Assembly (NCBI GenBank): GCA_003428585.1
Contig: QVQC01000026.1
Coordinates: 62,001 to 126,000 of the forward strand
DNA from: Nioella halotolerans
Lineage (GTDB): Bacteria; Pseudomonadota; Alphaproteobacteria; Rhodobacterales; Rhodobacteraceae
Direction: 5' to 3'
DNA: 64,000 nt
Shown: positions 35,468 to 44,754 of the stretch, piece after piece
Layout of the letters: each line of letters begins with the position of its first letter
Numbering within the stretch: the stretch's first letter is position 1
The notes under the pieces: model-generated
Databases searched by the model: none
What the model saw: only the letters and a program-made list of their open reading frames with translations
Told to the model about the DNA's origin: nothing
Made by a program: the position numbers and the translations under genes

Positions 35468-36311
35468 GGGCCACCGCGCTGTAAAGCGCCAGCGCCGCCC
35501 AGATCATTGGCAGCGCAATCGCGTGCCAGCCGGTCACCGCCTCGCGGAACACCAGCCACGCAACCAGGAACTGGAGCGTCGGATTGAGGTAGAGCGTCAG
35601 CCCCACGGTGGCCATCGCGGCGCGCTTGGTGGCGTAGGAAAACAGGATCAAGGGGAGCGCCGTTATCGGCCCGCTAAGCGCCAGCAACCCTGCGTCGCGC
35701 CAATTTGCCGCGAAGGCCCCCTGCCCCCAGAAGATCAGAACCGCCACCGCAAGCGGCGCCAGCAGCAGCGTTTCCACCGTCACCGAAACGACCGGCCCCG
35801 AGGCGATCCAGCGTTTCAACACCCCGTAGCTGGCGAAACTGGCCGCCAGCGCGAGGCTGATCCACGGCGCGACGCCGAGCCCGACCGTCAGCACCAGAAC
35901 CGCAAGCGCCACCAGCCCGACGGCGGCCCATTGCAGCGGGGCGATCGCCTCGCGCAGTACGAGGAACCCAGCGACCACCGCCACCAGCGGATAGATGTAA
36001 TAGCCGATCGAGGCCTCGAGCGCGCGCCCCGCACCGACCGAGTAGATGAACAGAAACCAGTTGGTCGAGATCGTCAGCGCCGAGAACAGCGCGATCCATA
36101 TCTGCCGCCGGTCGGAAAACGCTGCCGCGATCTGCACCAGCCGCCCCTGCACCAGCAGCACGGTGCCGAAGGCGGCAAAGGACCACAGGGTGCGGTGCGC
36201 CAGCACCTCCAGCGGGGGGACATGCGCCAGTTGTTTGTAGAAAAGGGGCGACAGCCCCCAGATGACGCAGGCCGCGATCAGCGCGACAACGCCCTTTCGT
36301 GCTTCGGTCAT
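35433..36311 (-). CDS. rarD: EamA family transporter RarD
   Basis: This 292-residue inner-membrane protein has ten hydrophobic segments and the RarD-type motifs IWGLSPLFYKQL, HRTLWS and NWFLFIYSV. RarD proteins belong to the drug/metabolite transporter superfamily; substrates are mostly unknown (chloramphenicol sensitivity was the historic phenotype). It follows the sodB terminator on the same strand and overlaps the convergent LOG gene at the 3' end. Confidence 0.88.
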   Translation of the reverse strand: MTEARKGVVALIAACVIWGLSPLFYKQLAHVPPLEVLAHRTLWSFAAFGTVLLVQGRLVQIAAAFSDRRQIWIALFSALTISTNWFLFIYSVGAGRALEASIGYYIYPLVAVVAGFLVLREAIAPLQWAAVGLVALAVLVLTVGLGVAPWISLALAASFASYGVLKRWIASGPVVSVTVETLLLAPLAVAVLIFWGQGAFAANWRDAGLLALSGPITALPLILFSYATKRAAMATVGLTLYLNPTLQFLVAWLVFREAVTGWHAIALPMIWAALALYSAVALRRHERGSAPT

Positions 36312-36385
36312 GCAAAGCGTCCCCGTCTGCCTCGGATTGGCTTTTCACGACCATCGGGCGGGGTCAAGCGCGGCCATGTCCGTGC

Positions 36386-36421
36386 AAAAAGCCCCCGCCG
36401 ATCAAAACCGACGAGGGCTTT
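36386..36421 (-). terminator. Intrinsic terminator of sodB
   Basis: On the minus strand, AAAGCCC pairs with GGGCTTT around an inner CG-rich stem, followed by TT, 22 bases after the sodB stop. Confidence 0.65.
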
Positions 36422-36442
36422 CGCAGGGCAATGCCGCAGCGA

Positions 36443-37051
36443 TCAGGCGTCGGCCAGCCGCGCCGCCACGTTTTCCCAGTTCACCAGCTTGTCGAGGAAA
36501 TTCTGCAGGTAGGCCGGGCGCTTGTTGCGGAAGTCGATGTAGTAGGAGTGTTCCCACACGTCGCAGCCAAGAAGCGCGGTCTGGTTGAAGCACAGCGGGT
36601 TCACGCCGTTTTCCGTCTTGGTGACCTTGAGGCTGCCGTCGGTGTCCTTCACCAGCCAGCACCAGCCGGAGCCGAACTGCCCCGCGCCGGCGGCGGCGAA
36701 CTGCGACTTGAACTCGTCAACGCTGCCGAAGCTGTCGACGATGGCCTTCTCCAGCGCACCGGGCATGCCGCCCGCGCCGGGGCCCATCATTTCCCAGAAC
36801 TGCGTGTGGTTCCAATGCTGGCTGGCATTGTTGAAGATGCCGTTCTGCGCCACGGCGCCCGCCTGGTAGGTGCCTTTCACGATGTCCTCGAGGGCTTTGC
36901 CCTCCCACTCGGTGCCGGCGATCAGCTTGTTGCCGTTGTCGACATAGGCCTTGTGGTGAATGTCATGATGGTATTCCAGCGTCTCTTTCGACATGCCGAG
37001 ATCGGCAAGCGCATCGTGGGAATACGGAAGGTCGGGAAGTTCGAATGCCAT
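36443..37051 (-). CDS. sodB: Superoxide dismutase [Fe]
   Basis: This 202-residue cytoplasmic enzyme converts superoxide to hydrogen peroxide and oxygen. Metal ligands are seen in LEYHHDIHH (His28), NASQHWNH, and DVWEHSYYIDFRNKRP. The Gln in the second segment (FNNASQHWNH) and the GSGWCWLV stretch favour the Fe type over Mn, although cambialistic enzymes exist. It has its own terminator. No signal peptide. It might counter oxidative by-products of the neighbouring sarcosine oxidase, which yields peroxide (positional inference only). Confidence 0.94.
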   Translation of the reverse strand: MAFELPDLPYSHDALADLGMSKETLEYHHDIHHKAYVDNGNKLIAGTEWEGKALEDIVKGTYQAGAVAQNGIFNNASQHWNHTQFWEMMGPGAGGMPGALEKAIVDSFGSVDEFKSQFAAAGAGQFGSGWCWLVKDTDGSLKVTKTENGVNPLCFNQTALLGCDVWEHSYYIDFRNKRPAYLQNFLDKLVNWENVAARLADA

Positions 37052-37084
37052 GTGTCTGGGCCCTTTCGTTCGCGTGGCTGTTGC

Positions 37085-37118
37085 CCTCCAAATGGAGGTG
37101 AAGCGCCCGAAAGGTCAA
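37085..37118 (-). promoter_or_regulatory. Candidate sodB promoter with overlapping palindrome
   Basis: On the minus strand TTGACC (37118-37113), 17 bases, then CCATTT form a possible promoter. A perfect palindrome CCTCCA-AA-TGGAGG (37085-37098) overlaps the -10 and could be an operator. No known iron-regulator motif (Irr, RirA, Fur/Mur) is recognisable. Confidence 0.3.
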
Positions 37119-37259
37119 GGGGCGATGGCGAGAAAACACCGCACCCGCCTGCCGGGAAAAACCTTCAAAATGACACGCCTGCCGCCCGTACTCTGGGCGT
37201 ACACCCCCCGTGCCCCCCCCTGCAGACAAGAACCAAGTCACCGGTGGGCGCCGCGCGGC

Positions 37260-37823
37260 TCAGAAATACCCGACTTCGCCGCCCTCCTTCACCGACAGCG
37301 CGAGGATGTCGAAGACATATTGCGCGACAGAGCGGAAACAGATGACGGAGAAGGCGTCATCGCTGCCTTGCCAGATCGCTGCGGGCACTTGGGCCAGGCG
37401 GGTGCGGCGCATCTCTCCGGGGCCGAAGCTGTCCGGGTGCAGGTCGGCGGGGCTGAGCTTGGCGAGCGCCTCGCGCGCATGCGGGCCGGTGACGTGGAAA
37501 AGCGCCCGCGCGTCCGAGACGTTGGCGATGGTGGCATGGTCGCCCTTGAGCGCCTTGGTCATTGTGGCAACGGCATGTTCCGCCGTGTCATAGGGGACCA
37601 GAACCAGAAGTTCATCGGGCGACATCCAGGCAACGCCGGTCTCGCCCTCGACGGCGATGCCGCGGGGGCCGGGCACATCCTGGCCGGTGACATCCCTGAC
37701 CGCCGCCTTCACCGCCGCGCCGCCCGGATCGCCGCGCAGGGTGATCATCCCCCGGAGCCCGCCCTCGACGACGCGGGTGGGGCCGGTGGTTTCCGCGCCC
37801 ATCAGTGCACTGACCTCAGACAT
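37260..37823 (-). CDS. soxG: Sarcosine oxidase subunit gamma
   Basis: This 187-residue subunit belongs to the aminomethyltransferase-like SoxG family; together with alpha, beta and delta it forms the heterotetrameric enzyme that demethylates sarcosine. The ATG at 37823 shares eight bases with the soxA stop (ATGTCTGA). It is the last gene of soxBDAG; about 208 bp of non-coding sequence then separates it from sodB. Visible conserved segment: VSDARALFHVTGPHAREALAKL. It has no catalytic role of its own known. Confidence 0.9.
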   Translation of the reverse strand: MSEVSALMGAETTGPTRVVEGGLRGMITLRGDPGGAAVKAAVRDVTGQDVPGPRGIAVEGETGVAWMSPDELLVLVPYDTAEHAVATMTKALKGDHATIANVSDARALFHVTGPHAREALAKLSPADLHPDSFGPGEMRRTRLAQVPAAIWQGSDDAFSVICFRSVAQYVFDILALSVKEGGEVGYF

Positions 37824-40800
37824 TCTGCTTCTCCCCTTCGGCATCAAAGAAGACCGGCGAGACGATCTTCGCCGCAACCGTCGTGCCGTCCACTTTGTTG
37901 AATTCGATCACCTCGCCCATGCGGGCGGGGCCGTTCAGCACCAGCCCCATGGCGATGCCGCGCCCAAGCGTCGGCGAGTGGTAGCTGGAGGTCACCCGGC
38001 CCTGCGTGTTGCGCTGACCGTTCGGATTGGTGCCGTCGGCAATCGCATAGGCGCCATCGGGCAGGACGGAACGATCGACCGTTTCCAGCCCCACCAGTTT
38101 CCAGCGGTTGGGGGCGGTCATGTGGCTGCGCTGTTGCGCGCGCTTGCCGAGGTAATCCTCCTTCTTCTTGGAAATCGCCCAGTCAAGGCCGAGATCCTGC
38201 GGGATCACGGTGCCGTCGGTTTCGTCCCCGATCATGATGAAGCCCTTCTCGGCCCGCATGATATGTAGCGCCTCGGTGCCGTAGGCGGTGGCGTCGAATT
38301 CCGCCCCTGCCGCGTGCAGCGCGTCCCAGAACGCGCGGCCCTGGCTGGCGGGCACGGCGATTTCGAAGCTGAGCTCGCCCGAGAAGGAAATGCGGAAGAC
38401 GCGGGCATCGAAGCCGCCGATCTTTCCTTGCGTCCAGCCCATGAAGGTCAGTGCCTCGGCCGAGAGGTCGATGTCGCTGCCCAGTTTTTCCAGCAGTTTT
38501 CGGGAATTGGGGCCGACCACGGCGACCTGCGCGAACTGTTCCGTCAGGTTGACGGTGTGGACCTGCCAGTCCCACCATTCGCATTGCAGCCAATCCTCCA
38601 TATGGGCATGGACATGGTCGGCACCGCCCGATGTGGTGTGGCACAGGAAGGTTTCCTCGTCGATGCGGGCGACGACGCCGTCATCCATCAGGAAACCGTT
38701 CTCGCTGCACATCAATCCATAGCGGCACCGCCCCGGCTTCAGGCTGCTCATCATGTTGGTGTAGAGCATGTCCATGAATTTCGGTGCGTCCGGCCCTTTC
38801 ACGAGGATCTTGCCCAGCGTCGAGGCGTCGAGCAGGCCAAGGCTGTTGCGGGTCGCGGTGACCTCTCGCGCCACCGCGTCGGCATGGCTTTCGCCTTGCT
38901 TGGGATAGCAATAGGGGCGACGCCAATGGCCCACCGGTTCCATGTAGGCGCCCCGCGCCTCATGCCAGTCATGCATCGGCGTGCGGCGCAGCGGCTGGAA
39001 GGTCGGCCCGCGCGCCTCGCCGGCGATGGAGGCCATGGAGATCGGCGTGTAGGGCGGGCGGAAGGTGGTGGTGCCGACATCGGGGATATCTTCATGCAAT
39101 GCCTGAGCTAACGTCGCTAGCCCATTGATATTGCTTAGCTTACCCTGATCCGTCGCCATGCCCAGCGTGGTGTAGCGCTTGGTGTGCTCGACGCTTTCAT
39201 AACCTTCCTGCGCGGCCAATTGCACGTCCGAAACCTTCACGTCGTTCTGGTAGTCCAGCCACATCTTCATGCGCTTTTCGGGGCTGGCGCCCTGCGGCAT
39301 GATCCAGACCGGTTCCATCGGGGTTTCGACGGGGTCGCTGGTGGCGGGCGTCGCGCCAGGCGAGACCGTCTTGCCGATGGCCCCCGCGGCCGTCGCCGCG
39401 GCCTGGGTGCCGGTGGCGAGCGCGCCGGTGCCGGTCATCTCGCCATCGGCGGCGCCCGCGGCGATGACGAAGGGCTTGCCGTCATGACCGGTGGGGGCGC
39501 GTGCCGGATCGGGGCGGAAACAGGCCTGCGCCGCATCCCATGTCAGCTTGCCGCCGCAATGGGACCACAGATGCACCACCGGCGACCAGCCGCCCGACAT
39601 GGCGACGGCGTCGCAAGCAATGTCGTCCAGCGGGGCGCCCTCGCCCGCCTGGGCGCAGAGCGTGACACCGGTGACCGCCTTGCCGCCCTTGACCTTGGCA
39701 ATCGCCATGCCGGTGAGCACGCGGAGGCCGGCGGCGCGGGCGCGTTCCGGCAAGTCACCGGTGACGGTGGCGCGCGCATCGACGATGGCCGGCACCGAGA
39801 GACCCGCATCCTTGAGCGCAAGCGCGGTGCGATAGGCATCGTCGTTGTTGGTCACCACCACGGTGCGGTCCCCGGGGCTGACCGCCCAGTTGACCACGTA
39901 GTCGCGCACCGCCGAGGCCAGCATCACGCCGGGAACGTCGTTGCCGGCGAAGGACAGCGGGCGTTCCAGCGCGCCGGTGGCGGTGATCACCTGCTTGGCG
40001 CGCAGCTTCCAAAGACGATGGCGCGGGGCGTCGAGATCGGGCGCATGGTCGGTGACGCGTTCGTAAACGAGGACGAAGCCATGATCGAAGACGCCCGAGG
40101 CCATCGCGCGGGGCCGGATATGCACATTCGGCATTTCGTCAAGGGTTTGCAAGGTGTTCTTCACCCATTCACCGGCCGCCTCACCGTCGATCTCGACACC
40201 ATCGACCACGGCGCGCCCGCCCCAATGGGCCGTCTGTTCCACCAGCAGCACGCGCGCGCCGGTGGCCCCGGCCTTCAAAGCCGCCTGAAGCCCGGCAATG
40301 CCGCCGCCCACGACCAGCACATCGACATGGGCGTGGAAATGCTCATACCGGTCGGCGTCACGATCCTTGGGCGCCTTTCCCAGACCGGCGGAGTGGCGCA
40401 CGATGGGCTCGAACAGATGTTTCCACGCGGCGCGCGGGAACATGAAGGTCTTGTAGTAGAACCCCGCCGGAAAGAACTTTGCCAAACGATTGTTGATCGC
40501 GCCGACGTCGAAATCGAGGCTGGGCCAGTGGTTCTGGCTTTCGGCAGTGAGTCCGGCGAAAAGCTCCGTCGTGGTGGCGCGCTGGTTGGGTTCGAACCGG
40601 GGGCCGGTGCCCACGCCCATCAGCGCGTTGGGTTCTTCCGCGCCCGAGGCGACCACCCCGCGCGGGCGGTGATACTTGAAGGAGCGGCCCAACAGGGTCT
40701 GCCCGCCCCCCAGCAGCGCAGAGGCCAGCGTGTCGCCGGCATAGCCGGTGAAGCGCTTGCCGTTGAAGGTGAAATCGAGGGGCGCGCTGCGGTCGATCAG

Positions 40801-40830
40801 GCGACCGCCGGTGGCAAGGCGGGTGCTCAT
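37816..40830 (-). CDS. soxA: Sarcosine oxidase subunit alpha
   Basis: This 1004-residue subunit has an N-terminal 2Fe-2S-like ferredoxin fold region (YAGDTLASALL), an NAD-binding Rossmann domain (VDVLVVGGGIAGLQAALKAG, about residue 165 on) and a C-terminal aminomethyltransferase (GcvT-like) half that binds folate (about 610-1000). It passes the methyl group of sarcosine to tetrahydrofolate, or releases formaldehyde. ATG at 40830 overlaps soxD by ATGA. The length fits the heterotetrameric family (about 1000). Confidence 0.95.
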   Translation of the reverse strand: MSTRLATGGRLIDRSAPLDFTFNGKRFTGYAGDTLASALLGGGQTLLGRSFKYHRPRGVVASGAEEPNALMGVGTGPRFEPNQRATTTELFAGLTAESQNHWPSLDFDVGAINNRLAKFFPAGFYYKTFMFPRAAWKHLFEPIVRHSAGLGKAPKDRDADRYEHFHAHVDVLVVGGGIAGLQAALKAGATGARVLLVEQTAHWGGRAVVDGVEIDGEAAGEWVKNTLQTLDEMPNVHIRPRAMASGVFDHGFVLVYERVTDHAPDLDAPRHRLWKLRAKQVITATGALERPLSFAGNDVPGVMLASAVRDYVVNWAVSPGDRTVVVTNNDDAYRTALALKDAGLSVPAIVDARATVTGDLPERARAAGLRVLTGMAIAKVKGGKAVTGVTLCAQAGEGAPLDDIACDAVAMSGGWSPVVHLWSHCGGKLTWDAAQACFRPDPARAPTGHDGKPFVIAAGAADGEMTGTGALATGTQAAATAAGAIGKTVSPGATPATSDPVETPMEPVWIMPQGASPEKRMKMWLDYQNDVKVSDVQLAAQEGYESVEHTKRYTTLGMATDQGKLSNINGLATLAQALHEDIPDVGTTTFRPPYTPISMASIAGEARGPTFQPLRRTPMHDWHEARGAYMEPVGHWRRPYCYPKQGESHADAVAREVTATRNSLGLLDASTLGKILVKGPDAPKFMDMLYTNMMSSLKPGRCRYGLMCSENGFLMDDGVVARIDEETFLCHTTSGGADHVHAHMEDWLQCEWWDWQVHTVNLTEQFAQVAVVGPNSRKLLEKLGSDIDLSAEALTFMGWTQGKIGGFDARVFRISFSGELSFEIAVPASQGRAFWDALHAAGAEFDATAYGTEALHIMRAEKGFIMIGDETDGTVIPQDLGLDWAISKKKEDYLGKRAQQRSHMTAPNRWKLVGLETVDRSVLPDGAYAIADGTNPNGQRNTQGRVTSSYHSPTLGRGIAMGLVLNGPARMGEVIEFNKVDGTTVAAKIVSPVFFDAEGEKQNV

Positions 40831-41150
40831 GGGACGAGGCTCCAGTCGGGGCGTTTGGCGCGGATCGCGTCGATGACATGTTGCGGCGGTTCCGCTGTCT
40901 GCGCGGAATAGGTGGCGAACACCTCCATCGTGGCAGTGTCGCGCGCGGCGAGGAACCACTTGCCGCAGCCATGGGCGTGGCGCCAGCGTTCGAAATGCAC
41001 GCCGCGCGCGTTGGGACGCAGGAAGAGGTAGCCCTCGAAATCCTCGTCCGAGGAGCCGGGGCCGTGGCGGCGCAGATGCGCCTCGCCGCCGGGGGCGAGT
41101 TCGGTTTCGTCGGCCATAACACCGCAGCAGGGGCATTCGAGGATCAACAT
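40827..41150 (-). CDS. soxD: Sarcosine oxidase subunit delta
   Basis: This 107-residue zinc-binding subunit begins with MLILECPCCG; together with HAHGCGKWF these give the Cys/His ligands. It is structural within the SoxABDG complex. The ATG at 41150 has AAGGAG eight bases upstream; a GTG three codons earlier is less likely. It overlaps soxA by four bases and follows soxB after a 193-bp gap. Confidence 0.93.
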   Translation of the reverse strand: MLILECPCCGVMADETELAPGGEAHLRRHGPGSSDEDFEGYLFLRPNARGVHFERWRHAHGCGKWFLAARDTATMEVFATYSAQTAEPPQHVIDAIRAKRPDWSLVP

Positions 41151-41200
41151 TGTACCCACTCCTTCTTGATCATCGCATCAAGACTGCCCATCTCGCGTGC

Positions 41201-41326
41201 ATGGACGCCCTTGCCATCATTCTGTTTGTTCTCGCCGCGATCGCGGTCGATGTCTGGGTGCTGCGCCGCCTCTATGACATCTGGATGCGGCGCCGGGCCG
41301 AACGCACGAAGCCGCCCGAAAGCTGA
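41201..41326 (+). CDS. Possible 41-residue single-span membrane peptide
   Basis: An ATG-to-TGA frame on the strand opposite to the sox operon, in the soxB-soxD gap, encodes 41 residues: a hydrophobic helix (LAIILFVLAAIAVDVWVL) followed by a basic tail (RRLYDIWMRRRAERTK). The composition is like real small membrane proteins with positive-inside topology. No Shine-Dalgarno site is apparent, so this may be chance in GC-rich DNA. Confidence 0.3.
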   Translation: MDALAIILFVLAAIAVDVWVLRRLYDIWMRRRAERTKPPES

Positions 41327-41343
41327 GGGATTGGCCCGGGGCA

Positions 41344-42588
41344 TCAATGCGCCACCCCCGCCGCAACGCTTTCGTCGATGAAGCGGCCCTCGCGGAAGCG
41401 TTCCAGCCCGAAAGCGTCGGTCAGCGGCGAATGCCCCTTGGCCATCAGCTCGGCAAAGGCCCAGCCCGATCCCGGCGTCGCCTTGAAGCCGCCGGTCCCC
41501 CAGCCGCAATTTATGAAGATGCCCTCCACCGGGGTTTTCGACAGGATCGGGGAGCGGTCGCCGGTCATGTCGACGATGCCGCCCCATTGGCGCAGCTGTT
41601 TCAGGCGGCTGATCATCGGGAAGGTTTCCACCAGCGCGCGCACGGTTTCCTCGATATGGTGGAAGCTGCCGCGCTGCGTGTAGTTGTTGTAGCCGTCGGC
41701 GCCGCCGCCGATCACCATTTCGCCCTTGTCCGACTGGCTCATGTAGCCATGCACGGTGTTGGCCATCACGACACAATCCATGCACGGCTTGATCGGTTCC
41801 GACACCAGCGCCTGTAGCGCCACGGATTCGATCGGCAGGCGGAAGCCCGCCATTTCCGCCAGCACACCGGAATGGCCGGCCACCACGATGCCCAGCTTTT
41901 TCGTGGCGATATGGCCCCTTGTCGTTTCCACCCCCGTCACGGCGCCGTCTTCGCGGGTGACGCCGGTCACCGCGCATTGCTGGATGATGTCCATGCCCAT
42001 GTCGGAACAGGCCCGCGCATAGCCCCAGGCCACGGCGTCGTGGCGCGCCGTGCCGCCGCGCGCCTGCCACAGCCCGCCAAGGACCGGGTAGCGCGGCCCG
42101 TCGATATTGATGATCGGCACGATTTCCTTGACGCGGGCCGGGCTGATGAATTCCGTCGTGACCCCTTGCAGGGCGTTGGCCTGCGCGGTGCGCTTGTAGC
42201 CGCGCACCTCGTGCTCGGTCTGGGCCAGCATGATGACGCCGCGCGGGCTGAACATCACGTTGTAATTGAGGTCCTGGCTCATCGTCTCGAAAAGCGAGCG
42301 CGACTTTTCATAGAGCGCGGCGGACGGATCCTGCAGGTAGTTGGACCGGATGATCGTGGTGTTGCGCCCGGTATTGCCGCCGCCAAGCCAGCCCTTCTCG
42401 ATCACCGCGACATTGGTGATGCCGAAATTCTTGCCAAGGTAGAAGGCGGTGGCAAGCCCGTGCCCCCCGGCGCCCACGATGATGGCATCGTAGGACCTTT
42501 TCGGTTCGGGCGAGGCCCAGGCGCGTTCCCATCCCTGATGGTAGCGGGTGGCCTCGCGGGCGACGGCAAAGGCGGAATAACGGCGCAT
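41344..42588 (-). CDS. soxB: Sarcosine oxidase subunit beta
   Basis: This 414-residue flavoprotein subunit carries the FAD motif AIIVGAGGHGLATAFYLG (about residue 34 on) and oxidises sarcosine; family members bind FMN covalently and FAD non-covalently at the alpha-beta interface. The C-terminal GIFINCGWGTGGFKATPGSG motif is typical. It is the first gene of soxBDAG and divergent from ccmI across 191 bp, where its promoter must lie. The start at 42588 gives MRRYSAFAVAREA, the family N-terminus. No glyA or folate gene is adjacent in this window. Confidence 0.95.
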   Translation of the reverse strand: MRRYSAFAVAREATRYHQGWERAWASPEPKRSYDAIIVGAGGHGLATAFYLGKNFGITNVAVIEKGWLGGGNTGRNTTIIRSNYLQDPSAALYEKSRSLFETMSQDLNYNVMFSPRGVIMLAQTEHEVRGYKRTAQANALQGVTTEFISPARVKEIVPIINIDGPRYPVLGGLWQARGGTARHDAVAWGYARACSDMGMDIIQQCAVTGVTREDGAVTGVETTRGHIATKKLGIVVAGHSGVLAEMAGFRLPIESVALQALVSEPIKPCMDCVVMANTVHGYMSQSDKGEMVIGGGADGYNNYTQRGSFHHIEETVRALVETFPMISRLKQLRQWGGIVDMTGDRSPILSKTPVEGIFINCGWGTGGFKATPGSGWAFAELMAKGHSPLTDAFGLERFREGRFIDESVAAGVAH

Positions 42589-42779
42589 GAGACTCCCCTG
42601 CGACTGTGGTTGCCCGATTGATGCGCCATGCGGCGTCTGGCGGTCCTTCCTCGGGCGGCGTTTTGCGCCGAAAATGCGACAAGGCGCCATGGGCGATGAC
42701 GCTTTTCTGACCGCTTTGGGGCTTTAGATGCGGCGGCCGCGCGTATAGATGACAGGGAAGACAATTTGTCGGAGGGATC

Positions 42780-44030
42780 ATGGGTTTCTGGATGCTTGCG
42801 GGGCTGTTGGCACTGCTGATCGGTGCGGCGCTGGTATTGGCGGCATGGCGCCGCAGGGACGAGGCCGCGCCGAACGCCGCCTATGATCTGCAGGTCTATC
42901 AAGACCAGTTGCGCGAGGTCGAAAAGGACGTGGCGCGGGGCGTGCTGACCGAGGAAGAGGCCGTGCAGACCCGCACCGAGATCAGCCGGCGCATCCTTGA
43001 GGCCGACCGTGCCTTGCAGGGCGAAGCGTCAGACGCCCACGCGGCGCGGCCGCAGCGGTTGGCCATCGTGGCATTGGCGGGGCTGGTGCTGGCCGGGGCC
43101 TTCGCGCTTTACACCGTGATCGGCGCGCCGGGCTATCCCGACCTGCCGATCGAGACGCGAATCTCGATCGTCGAGGAGCAGCGCGCCGCGCGGCCCACTC
43201 AGGCCGAGGCAGAGGCGCAGGTTCCGCCGCAGCTTTTCGAGGACCCGGACGCGCGCCGGGCGGAACTCGTGCAGCAATTGCGCGAGACGATGCAAGAGCA
43301 TCCCGACGAGCCGCGCGGCCTGCGCCTTCTGGCCTTTGAGGAGTCGCGGCTTGGGAACTTCGCGGCGGCGCGTGACGCGCAGGAACACTTGATAGAGGTT
43401 CTGGGCGACGCTGTGACGGCGGAGGATGTGCTGGCGCTGGCCGAAACCAATTTCATGGCGGCGGGCGGCTATGTCTCACCTGAGACGGAGCGCCTGCTGA
43501 ACCGTGTGCTCGGCATGGACCCCGACAACCTCGCGGCGCGGTATTACATCGGGCTGATGTATGCGCAGCAGGGGCGCCCCGATCGGGCCTATCCGATCTG
43601 GCGCAACGTGCTGGCCGAAAGCGCGCCCGGCGACCCGTGGCTGCGCCCGATCCGCGAGCGGATCGAAACCGTGGCCGCACAGGCAGGCGACCGGGTCTCG
43701 CTCGAAGACCTGCGGCAGCCGCCGATGCAGCCGCCATCGGGCGCCCCCATCGCCGGCCCCTCGATCGAGGATATGGAGGCGGCGGAAGACCTGTCGCCCG
43801 AGGATCGCCAGGCGATGGTCGAGAACATGGTCGCGGGGCTGGCCGACCGTCTGGCCACAGATGGCGGACCGCCGGAGGACTGGGCGCGGCTTATCCAGGC
43901 CTATCTGGTGCTGGGCCAGCCGGAGCGCGCGCGCCCGGTCTACGAGGAGGCGCTGCGCGTCTTTGCCGGAACCGAGGCGGCGCTTGCGCCGATCCGCGAG
44001 GCAGGCGCGGCATTGGAGGCAGCCGAGTGA
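42780..44030 (+). CDS. ccmI: Cytochrome c biogenesis protein CcmI
   Basis: This 416-residue apocytochrome c chaperone of the System I haem-ligation machinery has two N-terminal membrane helices (residues 3-22 and about 92-115) enclosing a cytoplasmic coiled-coil/leucine-rich loop, then a periplasmic TPR region (about 175-290). It delivers apocytochromes to CcmFH. It starts a plus-strand operon with ruvX and the DUF1289 gene (GTGA and ATGA overlaps), while ccmF and ccmH converge from the other side of paaG. Confidence 0.92.
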   Translation: MGFWMLAGLLALLIGAALVLAAWRRRDEAAPNAAYDLQVYQDQLREVEKDVARGVLTEEEAVQTRTEISRRILEADRALQGEASDAHAARPQRLAIVALAGLVLAGAFALYTVIGAPGYPDLPIETRISIVEEQRAARPTQAEAEAQVPPQLFEDPDARRAELVQQLRETMQEHPDEPRGLRLLAFEESRLGNFAAARDAQEHLIEVLGDAVTAEDVLALAETNFMAAGGYVSPETERLLNRVLGMDPDNLAARYYIGLMYAQQGRPDRAYPIWRNVLAESAPGDPWLRPIRERIETVAAQAGDRVSLEDLRQPPMQPPSGAPIAGPSIEDMEAAEDLSPEDRQAMVENMVAGLADRLATDGGPPEDWARLIQAYLVLGQPERARPVYEEALRVFAGTEAALAPIREAGAALEAAE

Positions 44031-44506
44031 TCTGCGCGGATGCCGAGGGCTTCGCCCGCGCCCTGCCCCCGATGCGCGCGCTTGCAGGGCTGGACCTTGG
44101 CACCAAGACCATCGGCGTCGCGGTTTCGGACCCGTTCCTGAGCGTGGCAACACCGCTGGAAACCATCCGCAGGGTGAAATTCACGCAAGACGCCGATGCG
44201 CTTGTCGTGATCCTCGCGCATCGCGCGGTCGGCGGCATCGTGCTGGGCCTGCCGATGAACATGGACGGCAGCGAGGGGCCGCGCGCGCAATCGACCCGCG
44301 CCTTTGCCCGCAACCTCGACCGGTTGATCGACATGCCGATCCTGTTGTGGGACGAACGCCTGTCCACCGTCGCTGCCGAACGCGCGCTGCTGGAGGCGGA
44401 TACGTCGCGCAAACGTCGCGCCGAGGTGATCGACCATGTCGCGGCATCCTATATCCTGCAAGGAGCGCTGGACCGGCTGGCCCATCTGAAAGGCACGCGC
44501 GCATGA
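44027..44506 (+). CDS. ruvX: Holliday junction resolvase-like protein RuvX (YqgF)
   Basis: This 159-residue RNase H-fold protein has the metal-binding [14 protein letters not shown] strand, [10 protein letters not shown] and the [11 protein letters not shown] and [10 protein letters not shown] segments. YqgF/RuvX is essential in many bacteria and linked to pre-16S rRNA 5'-end processing. The GTG at 44027 overlaps the ccmI stop; the N-terminal extension before ALAGLDLG is usual in this group. It ends in ATGA with the next gene. Confidence 0.92.
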   Translation: MICADAEGFARALPPMRALAGLDLGTKTIGVAVSDPFLSVATPLETIRRVKFTQDADALVVILAHRAVGGIVLGLPMNMDGSEGPRAQSTRAFARNLDRLIDMPILLWDERLSTVAAERALLEADTSRKRRAEVIDHVAASYILQGALDRLAHLKGTRA

Positions 44507-44739
44507 CCGACAAGATCTGGAAACGCGACGAGATCGAAAGCCCCTGCATCAAGGTCTGCGTGGTCCACCCCGAGGCGCGGATCTGCACCGGCTGCCTGCG
44601 CAGCATCGACGAGATCGCGGGCTGGGGCCGCATGGCGCCGGAAGAGCGCCGCCGCATCATGCAAGAGCTGCCCACGCGCAAGGGGGCGCTGACCAAGCGG
44701 CGCGGTGGGCGCAAGACGCGGCTGAAACGTGGGGGGTAA
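44503..44739 (+). CDS. DUF1289 domain-containing protein
   Basis: This 78-residue protein has the DUF1289 cysteine motif [19 protein letters not shown] and the segment [16 protein letters not shown], then a strongly basic C-terminus ([14 protein letters not shown]). The four cysteines suggest metal binding. Function unknown; the coupling to ruvX with a basic tail would allow nucleic-acid contact (inference). Confidence 0.85.
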   Translation: MTDKIWKRDEIESPCIKVCVVHPEARICTGCLRSIDEIAGWGRMAPEERRRIMQELPTRKGALTKRRGGRKTRLKRGG

Positions 44740-44754
44740 GGCCGGGCGCGCGGG

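Noticed and set aside
41144..42070. 308-codon minus-strand frame inside soxB
   Set aside because: It is a Gly/Arg-rich shadow of soxB in another frame; soxB in its proper frame has clear FAD motifs.
36443..42588. Functional unit of sodB with the sarcosine oxidase operon
   Set aside because: They lie on the same strand but sodB has its own promoter-like region and about 208 bp separates it from soxG; the peroxide link is only speculative.
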